DNA of 64,000 nucleotides from positions 1-64,000 of the forward strand of contig JACQXM010000036.1 of the NCBI GenBank assembly GCA_016208685.1. The letters are read 5' to 3'. Positions within the stretch are counted from its first letter, which is position 1; every line of letters starts with the position of its first letter. The notes under the pieces were generated by a model. It was not told the DNA's origin and made no database searches. It saw only the letters and a list, made by a program, of their open reading frames with translations. Source of the stretch: Planctomycetota bacterium. GTDB taxonomy: Bacteria > Planctomycetota > Phycisphaerae > UBA1845. The position numbers were made by a program, and so were the translations under genes. This document shows, in pieces, positions 52,895-61,451 of this stretch.

Positions 52895-53980
52895 CTACGC
52901 GCGGCTGTAAGCCGTCGCGTGCAACGGCTTGTTGGGCCATGCGTCTGGCACTACAAATGCAACGCTAAAGCGTGCTCGCGTTACGGCAACGTACAGTTTC
53001 TCGGGTGATCTCAGTTTGGAGGCATCTCCGTCCTCCAGAAACGTGAGCATGGGTTTGGTCGGGAAGATGACGACCCGATCATGTGTGCTTCCTTTGGCTA
53101 GTCCTATGTTCATGGCAGGAAGTCCACAGGTATCTGCGTTCTTGTCATATCTCAGCACAGTTGCCGGCCCATGATCGCGAAGATAACCCCCGAGCAGCCT
53201 CAGTGGCACTGTGAAGACCCCATCGTGTTCACTTGTGGGCACATCAAGAGATTTCGTAGGTGGCATAGCGGGAAAGATTTTGGCCGCGAAATCGCAGATT
53301 GCCTGGTTGCATCGGTAGCTACAATCGCGCTTTTCAAGTTTGCATTGGGCAGTACGTTTGGAAAACCACTCCGCCAGTTCAGCGCCCCGATACTTCCTGT
53401 TTCTTGAACCGAGGTTTGTAGCAAACGTGTGTTGTCTTGGATCCCCCACGACCATCAGGTTAATCCGTGACGACAAAAGCAAATCCAGCACATCCAAATC
53501 GTAGCCGACAAGATCCTGAACCTCATCGATAAGCAGATGAGAGTAGATTCGCTCAAGTCGATCCACGACAGCCCCATTGGTTTCCTTGTTCAGCTCTATC
53601 GCAAGGTCCGACACGCCATCGCGGTACAGATCTGCATTGCTGTCGACAAAATACCGCAAATCGCTCTTCTTTGTGAAACGGTTTCTCCGACCCTTGAAAT
53701 TCAGCCCCCCTATCATGAACGGCTGGCCGGTCAGTGCTCGCTGATATGGCTTGATGCATTGCGTAATCAGAAAGCTGAACCATCCCATGACGGTAATATG
53801 CTTCGGCGCTACGCCCACTTTTTGCGCGATGCGGCGCACAATGTGTCTCTGATTCTCATCCGTGTACGTCGTAATGAGCACCCTTCCGCTGTTCACGGCC
53901 AAGGCCGCGTCTACCAGGCACTCGGTCTTCCGTGAACCTGCCGCGGCAAGAATGGCTATATTCTGGCTAATTGACGACAT
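52895..53980 (-). CDS. UvrD-like helicase of a Gabija-type defence system (GajB-like)
   Basis: A 361-residue superfamily I helicase-type protein, starting at ATG 53980 and overlapping the gajA-like gene by 14 bases. The Walker A region reads ILAAAGSRKTECL (GSRKT rather than GSGKT), motif II LLIDEVQDLVGYD, motif III MVVGDPRQHTFATN and motif VI YVAVTRARFSVAFVV. Paired OLD nuclease plus UvrD helicase is the hallmark of Gabija (and of class 2 OLD) systems, in which the helicase acts on DNA during phage attack. The last ~13 residues (PNKPLHATAYSRA) are encoded by an intergenic repeat and were probably added when it joined the gene end. GC content is clearly lower than in neighbouring genes. Confidence 0.75.
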   Translation of the reverse strand: MSSISQNIAILAAAGSRKTECLVDAALAVNSGRVLITTYTDENQRHIVRRIAQKVGVAPKHITVMGWFSFLITQCIKPYQRALTGQPFMIGGLNFKGRRNRFTKKSDLRYFVDSNADLYRDGVSDLAIELNKETNGAVVDRLERIYSHLLIDEVQDLVGYDLDVLDLLLSSRINLMVVGDPRQHTFATNLGSRNRKYRGAELAEWFSKRTAQCKLEKRDCSYRCNQAICDFAAKIFPAMPPTKSLDVPTSEHDGVFTVPLRLLGGYLRDHGPATVLRYDKNADTCGLPAMNIGLAKGSTHDRVVIFPTKPMLTFLEDGDASKLRSPEKLYVAVTRARFSVAFVVPDAWPNKPLHATAYSRA

Positions 53981-55580
53981 CTTGGATGTACTGCGGCATG
54001 TGGAGTTTGGTGTCAGATTCGAAGATGGCGAGTGCCCAAGCGGTCTTGTCGGCCAGCATCGCCCTGAGCACATCATCCTTCGTGGCGTACTTCACACCCA
54101 GGGCGGAATTGAGGGTGCGCAAGTTGTTTGCCTTGACGATATTTGGTTCCAGCGTATTCAGCTTCGGATCGTCGGCGGTGTGAAGAGTCACCTTGTTCTC
54201 GACAAGGTATTTGGAGAAACGTTCCTTCACAGCATCCAAGGACCTACCATCGTTGTCAGTAACCAACCACACGCGGCGGCCAAGTCGAATGGCGAGCTCG
54301 GCGAAACGATTATGCGAAAGCCCAACACTAATCACGTCGATACCGTCCTCGATCGGCAACCGACCATGTTTGTCTTGGTAGGCTCTTTGAAGAATCAACT
54401 CGTCCGAGGGACCTTCTACGAGGATGGCCGACTCGGCCAGGGCGAGACGAAGAGTGTCGAACCCTGGAAGCTTCTTGAAGAACCTAACGGTATCGGGCGA
54501 CAGGTCGGTGATGCGCGTTGGTTGCCCCGTTCCCAAAAGCACAAGATTTTCGATGCCAAGTTTGTTGAGGACGTAAGTGCTATGCGTAGCTATGACGACT
54601 TGTTTCCCCGCGCACTTGGCGTCGATTCGGCTTATCAATTTCCGCAGATTGGCGAATGAAAGATGGTTCTCGGGCTCCTCGATCAAAACGACGTGCGCGG
54701 TGTCAGCCTTCTGCCCGATGGCGAGAAGTGTTTTGAGGGCGTTCTGGTCTCCCTTGCCGATCAGGTCGAAGGGGAGATCGTCCAGATGAGCCACCAGGTT
54801 GGCCTCCCAAGTGTATCGCTGCGATATGTCGATCGATAGGCTGAGTCTCCGGTCAGTGATCGCGTCGCCTGTGTTCTTAAGTCGCTTGTTGATCGCCCTG
54901 ACGGGCTCTTTTTCGCTGAATTCCTCGCGCAAACTTCGGTACTGCCGCGATAATTCAACGCGCTCTTTGGGATCAAGATTCCCGCGGATGATCTGTTGCA
55001 GGTGATAGTCGACGCCTGACTGAAGGCGGATCGTGGACGCGTCTATGACGCGAACATCGATGGGGACACTCCGGCCTGAGATCCGGCTGCCGGAGAATCC
55101 AAGCATCTCGACGGTGTAGTACTCGGTCGGCACAAGTCGCACAGTGTCGGGTTGTGAGATGAAACTCGTGTATTCCTCGGTGAAAGCCGGCGACAGTTGG
55201 GCTTGCAGTCGAATGCCGCATGCGTTCTCTCCGCTTAGATTGTTTGTACCGCGCAAAATCTCTACAGCGTCCGCGTCATCCAGGTAAACCTCGATAACAA
55301 TTTCCGGTGGAGTAGGGGCGGCGCCACCGGAGTTGAGGGCCGTGATGTACTGTTGAGTTGCGTCTCTGTTAATCAGATGGGGAGAAAGTTCTTGCTCGAA
55401 CGCGCGGCCGTGCAGGCGACCCGTCAATGCAAGTGTAATGGCTTCGATGAGCGTCGATTTGCCTGTATCATTCCGCCCAGCCAAGATGTTCATACCTTCT
55501 GAAAGGTCGAGATCAAGTTCGCGGAACAGCCGGTAGTTTCGCACAGCAACTTTTCGTATCACGCGAGCTGCTCCACTCAT
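53967..55580 (-). CDS. OLD-family ATPase/TOPRIM nuclease, Gabija-type (GajA-like)
   Basis: A 537-residue protein. The ATPase part has Walker A ILAGRNDTGKSTLIEA, a central coiled or beta insert, and Walker B HVVLIEEPENHLSFAN followed by VIATHSTYVLNKL. The C-terminal TOPRIM domain shows Glu in AILVEGPSDELIL and Asp pair in WLVTDNDGRSLD, with a later DD. OLD nucleases of this build cut or nick phage DNA when nucleotide levels fall. It overlaps the downstream UvrD-like gene by 14 bases, as in Gabija operons. The region is visibly less GC-rich than its surroundings, which supports horizontal transfer. Defence activity is inferred from family and pairing. Confidence 0.8.
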   Translation of the reverse strand: MSGAARVIRKVAVRNYRLFRELDLDLSEGMNILAGRNDTGKSTLIEAITLALTGRLHGRAFEQELSPHLINRDATQQYITALNSGGAAPTPPEIVIEVYLDDADAVEILRGTNNLSGENACGIRLQAQLSPAFTEEYTSFISQPDTVRLVPTEYYTVEMLGFSGSRISGRSVPIDVRVIDASTIRLQSGVDYHLQQIIRGNLDPKERVELSRQYRSLREEFSEKEPVRAINKRLKNTGDAITDRRLSLSIDISQRYTWEANLVAHLDDLPFDLIGKGDQNALKTLLAIGQKADTAHVVLIEEPENHLSFANLRKLISRIDAKCAGKQVVIATHSTYVLNKLGIENLVLLGTGQPTRITDLSPDTVRFFKKLPGFDTLRLALAESAILVEGPSDELILQRAYQDKHGRLPIEDGIDVISVGLSHNRFAELAIRLGRRVWLVTDNDGRSLDAVKERFSKYLVENKVTLHTADDPKLNTLEPNIVKANNLRTLNSALGVKYATKDDVLRAMLADKTAWALAIFESDTKLHMPQYIQDVVN

Positions 55581-56340
55581 TTACGTTATGATCAGGCCCG
55601 ACGAGGTTAAGGCCGACCCGGCTTGCACTTCAAACACGGTTTGGAGTAGCCGCCCAAACCGGGGGCGATGGAGGCGAGACGTTTGGTCCGGCAACACTGC
55701 CCGCCGGTTCGAGATGCCCCATACGGGGTGCCGAACGCTCTTTCACTGTTAACTAACGGGCGATGTTGGCGCGGAAGGGCGAGAATTCGAGACGCCATCA
55801 TTCGTGGTTCGAGCGAAATCCCGGCGCGCCGGCATTCCGACCCGCCCCCGCACGTGGTGGTGAGAAACCCGACGCCGCATCGTCACCAACACGGCCACCC
55901 GGCGTTCGGGCCGGGTTGCCACTGCGCCATTGGCGCCCTTGCCATTCCGCTCGCCCACGCCATTCAAACGCCCGTATCTCTACGCCGAACCGTAGGGTTC
56001 CGCCGGCCGGGCCGTGGTTATCCCCGCATTGGGGTGTTTGCCGGCTCGAACAAAAGTTTGGTTAACAGACATCTCCCTTCGCAAAAGCGACCGGTTGAAG
56101 CGACAACGCCCGCACGTTCGACGGCATTCCAATCGTGCGTATACTACCCGGTCGGGAGGCGGATCGCAAGTCAAGCACGTTCGCCCGCGGGATGGCCGAG
56201 ACCGAGTGTGTTTCAGCCTCGAGTTGGCGGCCGGGGGTCGCGGGGCGGTACTCGTTGGGGCGGGATGTGCGCGAAGGGGGCATCCAACCGGTCCCGCCTG
56301 GAGCGCAACGTCAAACGTCGTAGTGACTTACGGAAACCGG
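55581..56340. other. Intergenic region right of the defence system
   Basis: No gene is supported. Long frames here are Arg/Pro-rich antisense or read through repeats. AT-rich patches lie near 55750 and 56060, and 55637-55662 contains a short inverted repeat around CGGTTTGG and CCAAACCG. Confidence 0.4.
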
Positions 56341-56451
56341 CTGGTGCGAGAGTCCCTTCTCGCACGCACCCCTTGCGGGAATCCCTTCCCGCGTCTCTCA
56401 GAACTCCAGCGCATCCATGGCCATGGTGCGAGAAGGGATACTCGCACCAGC
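56341..56451. repeat. Long inverted repeat (about 25-base arms)
   Basis: CTGGTGCGAGAGTCCCTTCT starts the left arm at 56341 and AGAAGGGATACTCGCACCAG ends the right arm at 56451. The two arms are reverse complements over about 25 bases with one or two mismatches, spanning roughly 60 bases of loop. Transcribed either way this could form a stable hairpin. It directly precedes the 48-base tandem repeats. Confidence 0.6.
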
Positions 56452-56460
56452 CATCCACCC

Positions 56461-56604
56461 GACCACTGCTGACACAGCAGTGGCACGCGCGGGGGATCAC
56501 TGCGGTCCGACCTTTGCTGACAAGGCAGTGCCACACACCGGTGCCCACCGCGGCCCGACCACTGCTGACACAGCAGTGGCACACGCCGGCGCTCAGCGCG
56601 GCCC
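56461..56604. repeat. Three tandem 48-base repeats with palindromic core
   Basis: Units begin at 56461, 56509 and 56557, a constant 48-base period. Each has a 26-base dyad GACC(A/T)(C/T)TGCTGACA-(C/A)-AGCAGTGGCAC-type core followed by a 22-base segment ending CGGTCC or CGGCCC. The 22-base segments share bases at several positions and are therefore diverged repeat DNA rather than unrelated spacers. There are no cas genes nearby. Confidence 0.65.
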
Positions 56605-56628
56605 GGGGTTCACCATTCCGTACGCGGG

Positions 56629-58605
56629 TCAGCGGGGTTGCGCGCGTTGCCACCAACAGAGCGACAACAGTGCGAACAGCAGATCGGCGTGATCTGCTCG
56701 GCGTGCAGCGTGGTCGGCAAAAACCCGCTGTACCCCCGCGTAGGAAAGCATACCGAAGGACCCGACAACGTCCGCCGTCACGGTGTCGAAGAATAGTTCG
56801 CGCAGCGGACCGCGGAAAAACTCGCCGACCGGCACCTCGAACCCCTGCTTGGGGCGGTCGAGCACCTCGTCCGGCAGAAGCCCGCGATAGGCGTCAACCA
56901 GCACCCGCTTGCGCACCCCGCGGTCGATCTTCCAATCGGCGGGCATGTCCAGTGCCAGCCGCACGACCCCGGGGTCAAGAAACGGCGTGCGCACCTCCAG
57001 TGAGTGCATCATGCTCGCCAGGTCCACCTTTTGCAGCATGTCGGCGGGAAGCTGGTACTGAAGATCGAAGGCCAGCACGCGGTTGAGCGGGTCGGTGCCG
57101 CTTAAGGTCGCCGTGAGGGCGTGGGCCCGCTCGCGGCAGCGCAACTCCATTGCTTCGAAGACCTCCGCACTGCCCAGTGCTGCCGCGGCCTCGGGGGAAA
57201 GAATGCGCGACCATGCGATGTGGCGCGCAAGCGGGTCATCGTGCCCGGTTGTTGACCGCCGCCCGGCCGGGCCCTCGACACGCAGGAACTTGCGCGCCTG
57301 CCGCAGCCGATTGCCCAACGCCGACGATCGCGACACGCCGCCCGCCCGCGCCAGCGCGCCGAACAGGAAACGGCGGATCGGCGCCGGAACGCGGCGGTAG
57401 GCCTCGATGACCCGATGCCCAAGGTAGCGCCAGTACCCGCCGAAAAGCTCGTCCCCACCGTCGCCGCTCAGCGCGACGGTCACATAGCGCCGGGCCACCT
57501 GCGACAGGAGGGCCGTGGGGATTATGGAGCTGTCGCCCACGGGCTCGCCGAGGTGGTCGAGCACGCGGGGGATGAAGTCGAGCACCTCCCGCCGCGTGAC
57601 CCGCACCTCGTGGTGCCGCGCGCCCAGCCGCTCCGCCACCAGCCGCGCGTACCGCGATTCATCATAGGAACGCTGATCGGCGTAGCCGACGCAGAAGGTC
57701 TGCACCGGGGCGCCTACGGCCGCCACCAGGCGCGAAGCGACGATCGACGAATCGAGCCCGCCGGAAAGAAAGGCGCCGATCGGAACATCCGACACGCGGC
57801 GGATGGCCACGGCGTCCGCGATTGTCCGGCGCAGTACGGCGCACGATTCGGTGTAGCTGTTGCGGCCAGGCTCGCCGTTGCGGCCGGCGCCGTCGCCGCG
57901 CGGCGCACCGGCGCTCACCAGCGGATTGAAGTAGCGCGTCGGCGCCTCGGGACCGTTCGCGGTGAACTTCAGGACATGCCCGGGCTCCAACCGCGACACG
58001 TCACGGTAGATGGTCTCCGGGTGGGCGATGTAGCCCAGCAGGAGATGGTGCAGCACGGCGTCGATGTTGGTTTGCCGCGATCGGTCGTCGAGTCGGCGGA
58101 GGGCTTCGAGCTCACTGGCGAAGACCAACTGCCCGCCCTCGGTGGAATACAGGAGCGGCTTGACGCCGAAGCGATCACGCGAGAGGAACCCGCAGCGCGC
58201 CACGGTGTCGTAGAAGGCCAGCGCCCACATGCCGTTGAAACGGGAAAACGCCTCCACGCCCCAGCGCGCGCATGCCGCGAGGACCACTTCGGTGTCGCCT
58301 TCGGTGCGGAACTCGGCACCGGCCTCGACCAGCTCGGCGCGGAGCCGGCGGAAGTTGTAGATCTCACCGTTGTAGACCAAGACGGAGCGCCGGGAAGGGT
58401 CGAACATCGGTTGATCCGCCGCGGGCGACGGATCGAGCACAACCAGTCGGGTTGCGGCCAGCCCCACCGCCGGCGGAGCCGTCGCTGAGGTCCAGCAGGA
58501 GGAGCGATCCGGACCGCGATGCCGCAGCGCCGCGCCGGCGCGGAGCAGCGGTTCACGTTCCAACGGTGGCCCGGAGAAGCGAACGATGCCGGCGATCCCG
58601 CACAT
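56629..58605 (-). CDS. asnB: Asparagine synthase (glutamine-hydrolysing)
   Basis: A 658-residue two-domain enzyme. The N-terminal Cys2 glutaminase (MCGIAGIVRF with LRHRGPDRSS and NGEIYNFRRLR) is intact, and the synthetase domain has the ATP loop FLSGGLDSSIVASRL, EVRTPFLDPGVV and SGDGGDELFGGYWRY. It converts aspartate to asparagine, or acts in cell-envelope/antibiotic-type amidotransfer in relatives. A low-complexity Gly-rich insert lies near residues 230-245. It reads leftwards and ends about 25 bases from the tandem repeats. No obvious partner gene. Confidence 0.9.
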   Translation of the reverse strand: MCGIAGIVRFSGPPLEREPLLRAGAALRHRGPDRSSCWTSATAPPAVGLAATRLVVLDPSPAADQPMFDPSRRSVLVYNGEIYNFRRLRAELVEAGAEFRTEGDTEVVLAACARWGVEAFSRFNGMWALAFYDTVARCGFLSRDRFGVKPLLYSTEGGQLVFASELEALRRLDDRSRQTNIDAVLHHLLLGYIAHPETIYRDVSRLEPGHVLKFTANGPEAPTRYFNPLVSAGAPRGDGAGRNGEPGRNSYTESCAVLRRTIADAVAIRRVSDVPIGAFLSGGLDSSIVASRLVAAVGAPVQTFCVGYADQRSYDESRYARLVAERLGARHHEVRVTRREVLDFIPRVLDHLGEPVGDSSIIPTALLSQVARRYVTVALSGDGGDELFGGYWRYLGHRVIEAYRRVPAPIRRFLFGALARAGGVSRSSALGNRLRQARKFLRVEGPAGRRSTTGHDDPLARHIAWSRILSPEAAAALGSAEVFEAMELRCRERAHALTATLSGTDPLNRVLAFDLQYQLPADMLQKVDLASMMHSLEVRTPFLDPGVVRLALDMPADWKIDRGVRKRVLVDAYRGLLPDEVLDRPKQGFEVPVGEFFRGPLRELFFDTVTADVVGSFGMLSYAGVQRVFADHAARRADHADLLFALLSLCWWQRAQPR

Positions 58606-58896
58606 GACGGTCCATCATGGTGCTGCGACAGGGAGGTTCGGCAATCGCGGATCGCCGGGCGGCCACGAGCGGCGGGCTCCGGCAGCGGCATGAAAAACGG
58701 CGGCCACCTCCGGCACCCGGCCGGCGTCGGCACCGGGGTCAAGGGCACGACCAGACATCCCTTGCGCGCCGGCCAGGGAATTCTGAATCCCCAAATCGGA
58801 ATTTAACCGCAAATCAATCTCGCGCACCGCGATAGCGAGGAGCCCCGCGCCTGCGCTGCGGGAACGCCTTTCCAGCCGCTCACTCCGCCACGGACC

Positions 58897-59619
58897 CTAC
58901 GGTGTCCGTGTTTCCTGCGCCACACGATCCGACGGCAGTTCGCCGCGCGTCTGAAGCTGTTCCATCACCCAGGCGTTTTGCGGCTCCAGCCGGTGCGCCA
59001 TCTGCAAGTGCTGTACGCCCGCGGCCTCGTTGCGGTTCGCGATCAGGAACTTCGCCAGCGCCACGTGCGCTTCGGCGCTCTTGGGCTCCACCGCAACCGC
59101 CTGGCGATAGCGGAGAAACGCACCGTCCAGGTCCCCGCGTTCCTCCAGCTCCCGCGCCAGGAAGAGATATTGCCTGGCCGAAGGCCCCACGAACTGCACC
59201 GCCCATTCCGTGTGCTTAAGCGCCTCGGCGAATTGGCCCTTCAGTTCCAGGGCGATGTTCTTCCCCTCCAGCGAGGGCACGTGCCCGGGCAGCTCGTTGA
59301 TCGCCTGGGAGTAGTAGTTCACGGCGGCGTCGATCTCGCGCATGGCCGCTGCGTAGTTCATCTGCGCGAACTTGTCCTTGGCGAGCATGACGCTGCACAC
59401 GCCCATGTCATGCAGGTTCTCGGCCCGGCGCGGCTTGGTCTCGTCCGCCTGCTGGAAGAGAATGCGCGCCGGCCCCCACGCTCCCTCGAGCATGGCCGAC
59501 TGGCCTTCCTTCCTCAGATCGTGATACGACGGCCCGCAACCGGTAAGCAGCACGGCCGCCACGCACGCCGGCAGCACTCCCCCCCAAACGACTGGCACCA
59601 TCCGTTGGCATCGGTTCAT
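58897..59619 (-). CDS. TPR-repeat lipoprotein
   Basis: A 240-residue protein with a lipoprotein signal (CVAAVLLTGCGPS, Cys at the lipobox). At least five tetratricopeptide repeats follow, e.g. AAVNYYSQAINELPGHV and AFLRYRQAVAVEPKSAEAHV, with alternating helices suited to protein binding in the periplasm or on the inner face of the outer membrane. AGGAG lies 10 bases before ATG 59619. Its role is a scaffold of unknown target. The stop is just before the asnB upstream region, on the same strand. Confidence 0.8.
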   Translation of the reverse strand: MNRCQRMVPVVWGGVLPACVAAVLLTGCGPSYHDLRKEGQSAMLEGAWGPARILFQQADETKPRRAENLHDMGVCSVMLAKDKFAQMNYAAAMREIDAAVNYYSQAINELPGHVPSLEGKNIALELKGQFAEALKHTEWAVQFVGPSARQYLFLARELEERGDLDGAFLRYRQAVAVEPKSAEAHVALAKFLIANRNEAAGVQHLQMAHRLEPQNAWVMEQLQTRGELPSDRVAQETRTP

Positions 59620-59726
59620 TCCGGCAATCTCCTTACATCCGTGACCGTTCCTCCGCTTGCCGCGCGGCGCCGATTGGTGGTACACAGAAGGCCGCCACCG
59701 GCAAGCCCAGGGAGGCCAGGCAGTCC

Positions 59727-60098
59727 ATGCCCAACCGCTTCACCATTCTACACCACCGCACGCCCGATGGCGAGCACTGGGACCTGATGCTGGAACAGGG
59801 CGATGTCCTACTCACCTGGCAGCTCCCGCGCCGGCCCGCGAGTGGCGCCGACTTGCCCCTCCCCGCGCGCCGCATCGCCGACCACCGCAAACGCTACCTG
59901 GACTATGAAGGCCCCATCAACGGTAACCGTGGGGACGTCACGCGGATCGAGGCCGGAACCGTCACCTTTCTGGAGTCAACGTCGGCGCGGTTCGAGCTGG
60001 AACTGCACAGCCCGCGGTTCGCCGGCCGTTTCGCGCTGCGCCGTGCCGGCGACGACTGGGAGTTTGTCAGCGTTCCCGAACCAGCAGCGCCCGGTTAA
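59727..60098 (+). CDS. LigD 3'-phosphoesterase-domain-like protein
   Basis: A 123-residue protein resembling the phosphoesterase (PE) domain of bacterial DNA ligase D: FTILHHRTPDGEHWDLMLEQ matches the HWDLRLE motif with His, Asp and Glu, and then TWQLPRRP and RRIADHRKRYLDYEG (the DHR-x-x-Y-x-D-Y-E-G block) follow. PE domains trim 3' phosphates or ribonucleotides during repair. No Ku or ligase gene is nearby; stand-alone copies are known in this kind of genome. It converges with the RNase HII-like gene, overlapping it by 32 bases at the 3' ends. Confidence 0.7.
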   Translation: MPNRFTILHHRTPDGEHWDLMLEQGDVLLTWQLPRRPASGADLPLPARRIADHRKRYLDYEGPINGNRGDVTRIEAGTVTFLESTSARFELELHSPRFAGRFALRRAGDDWEFVSVPEPAAPG

Positions 60099-61029
60099 CG
60101 CCCAGAAGGCTGATCGCGGGAGCGGCCTGCCGCAACCAGCGCTGCGCGTCCACGTAGTAACCGGCCGTCGGCTCCAGACCCGCGTGCTGCGCGCACCAAT
60201 ACCGGTTGAACTCCGCCATCAGCAGCTCGCGCAGGTACTTGCTGTAGATGCTGGCCAGTGCCACCGGGAGATGGCGACTTTCGCCTTCCGTGGCGAATTC
60301 CACCTCGTAGGTGCGCGGCAGGCGTGTGAGGCGATAGGCGCTGCGCTCCGCAGATTCCTCCAGGATGGCGACCTCATGCGCCGGCCAGGAGTCCGCCAGC
60401 GGCTCGCGGTAGTGCTGCCGCCCACCCAGCCGGTCCACGCAAATGCGGATGCGCTCGTCCGCGGCCGCGCTCCGGATGCGCTCCATGACGCGAAGTGCCA
60501 TCCCGGTAAGCACCACGGCCTTGTTGCGCGTGTTGCGGACCAGGCGGTTGAAGTGGCCTTCCGGGAGCAATTCGCAGAAGACGCCGAGCAGCGAAATGCC
60601 GTTGCTTGCGAAGTCGCGCCGGACGGCGTTGGCCTTAGTGGCAACGTCGCCGGGGTCAAGGCACACGGGCAGCGCCGGGGCGGCGGCCGCGTACCAGGGA
60701 TACGATTGCAGCAGTTCCCGCCCCCCGGGGCAGACTTCGTCGAGCAGTTCCACCAGCGTCGCGGGACGCCGTTCCGCGGCGGCCAGCATCACCAGCGCGG
60801 CGCGCTCCAGGGCTGCCAATCCCTCGCCGCCGCGAAACAACTTCTTGCTGTCGCCGACGACCAGCCGCCGCCCATGACGGTCCGCGGTCGCCGTGCAGCT
60901 CGCTCGCAGCGCCTGCCACAGACAACCGCTAAGCAGGTTGTCGGGCACACGAAACGCCGTTCCGGTGACCACCAGCGGCCCGAGCGTGGGCCCGTAGCCC
61001 GCTTCGTCAATGCCCGCAAGAACAGCCAA
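60067..61029 (-). CDS. RNase HII-like protein
   Basis: A 320-residue protein with the RNase H-type acidic sites: Asp-Glu in LAGIDEAGYGPTLGPLVV, GDSKKLFRGGEGLAAL (the DSK block), then VDRLGGRQHYREPL carrying an Asp, and ALASIYSKYLRELLMAE. Overall order matches RNase HII, but the protein is about 100 residues longer than typical, so it is annotated as HII-like. The chosen start is TTG 61029, with GGGAG 7 bases upstream; the ATG farther up would add a non-conserved Arg-rich leader. It probably removes ribonucleotides from DNA, or a related RNA:DNA role. Confidence 0.7.
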   Translation of the reverse strand: MAVLAGIDEAGYGPTLGPLVVTGTAFRVPDNLLSGCLWQALRASCTATADRHGRRLVVGDSKKLFRGGEGLAALERAALVMLAAAERRPATLVELLDEVCPGGRELLQSYPWYAAAAPALPVCLDPGDVATKANAVRRDFASNGISLLGVFCELLPEGHFNRLVRNTRNKAVVLTGMALRVMERIRSAAADERIRICVDRLGGRQHYREPLADSWPAHEVAILEESAERSAYRLTRLPRTYEVEFATEGESRHLPVALASIYSKYLRELLMAEFNRYWCAQHAGLEPTAGYYVDAQRWLRQAAPAISLLGVNRALLVRER

Positions 61030-61451
61030 CGCTTGCTCCCCAGAAGTCTGCCGCCCGCTCGCGCCGGTACGGTGGGCGCGAGGCTCCGCTGCAACCCGCG
61101 CCCCGTGCCGGCCTTGTACCGCGCGGGACGTGGCCCGCAAGTTGCCGCCGCGGTTCCTGCGTTCAATCGCTGCGGACTCGGGTCGCCGAGCTTGGGACCC
61201 ATGAGCCCTTGGTCAGCGGTGGGGGGAGACACGGCTGGGCGCGGGGGCAGTCGCTGCAACGTGTGAGCGGCTGCTGCGATCAGCACCGCGCGCCGGCAGC
61301 CGTTCTTGCGATTACTGACTTGAACCCCTTCGGAGTGCCTTCCCGGGCGTAGGGATGTGGATCGTGCCACCGTTCGTGGGATGCACGCGACTCACACTGT
61401 GGGTGCCACGCGGGGTGGGGCAACGCCGGAGGGTTGTGTTACGATCACGCC
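61030..61451. other. Divergent intergenic region, no gene seen
   Basis: No gene supported between the RNase HII-like and QueD-type genes. The long minus-strand frames running through it are shadows. No clear promoter pair. Confidence 0.4.

Noticed and set aside
52808-52937. Complete integron attC site
   Set aside because: Only the GTTRRRY side is present; no RYYYAAC partner lies at a suitable distance and no integrase gene is visible.
56461-56604. CRISPR-like array (26-base repeat, 22-base spacers, three units)
   Set aside because: The 22-base segments resemble one another and no cas gene is near, so this is a tandem repeat rather than an array.
55668-57086. Long plus-strand open frame across repeats and antisense to asnB
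   Set aside because: It is Arg/Pro-rich, has no ribosome site and runs opposite a clear asnB gene.
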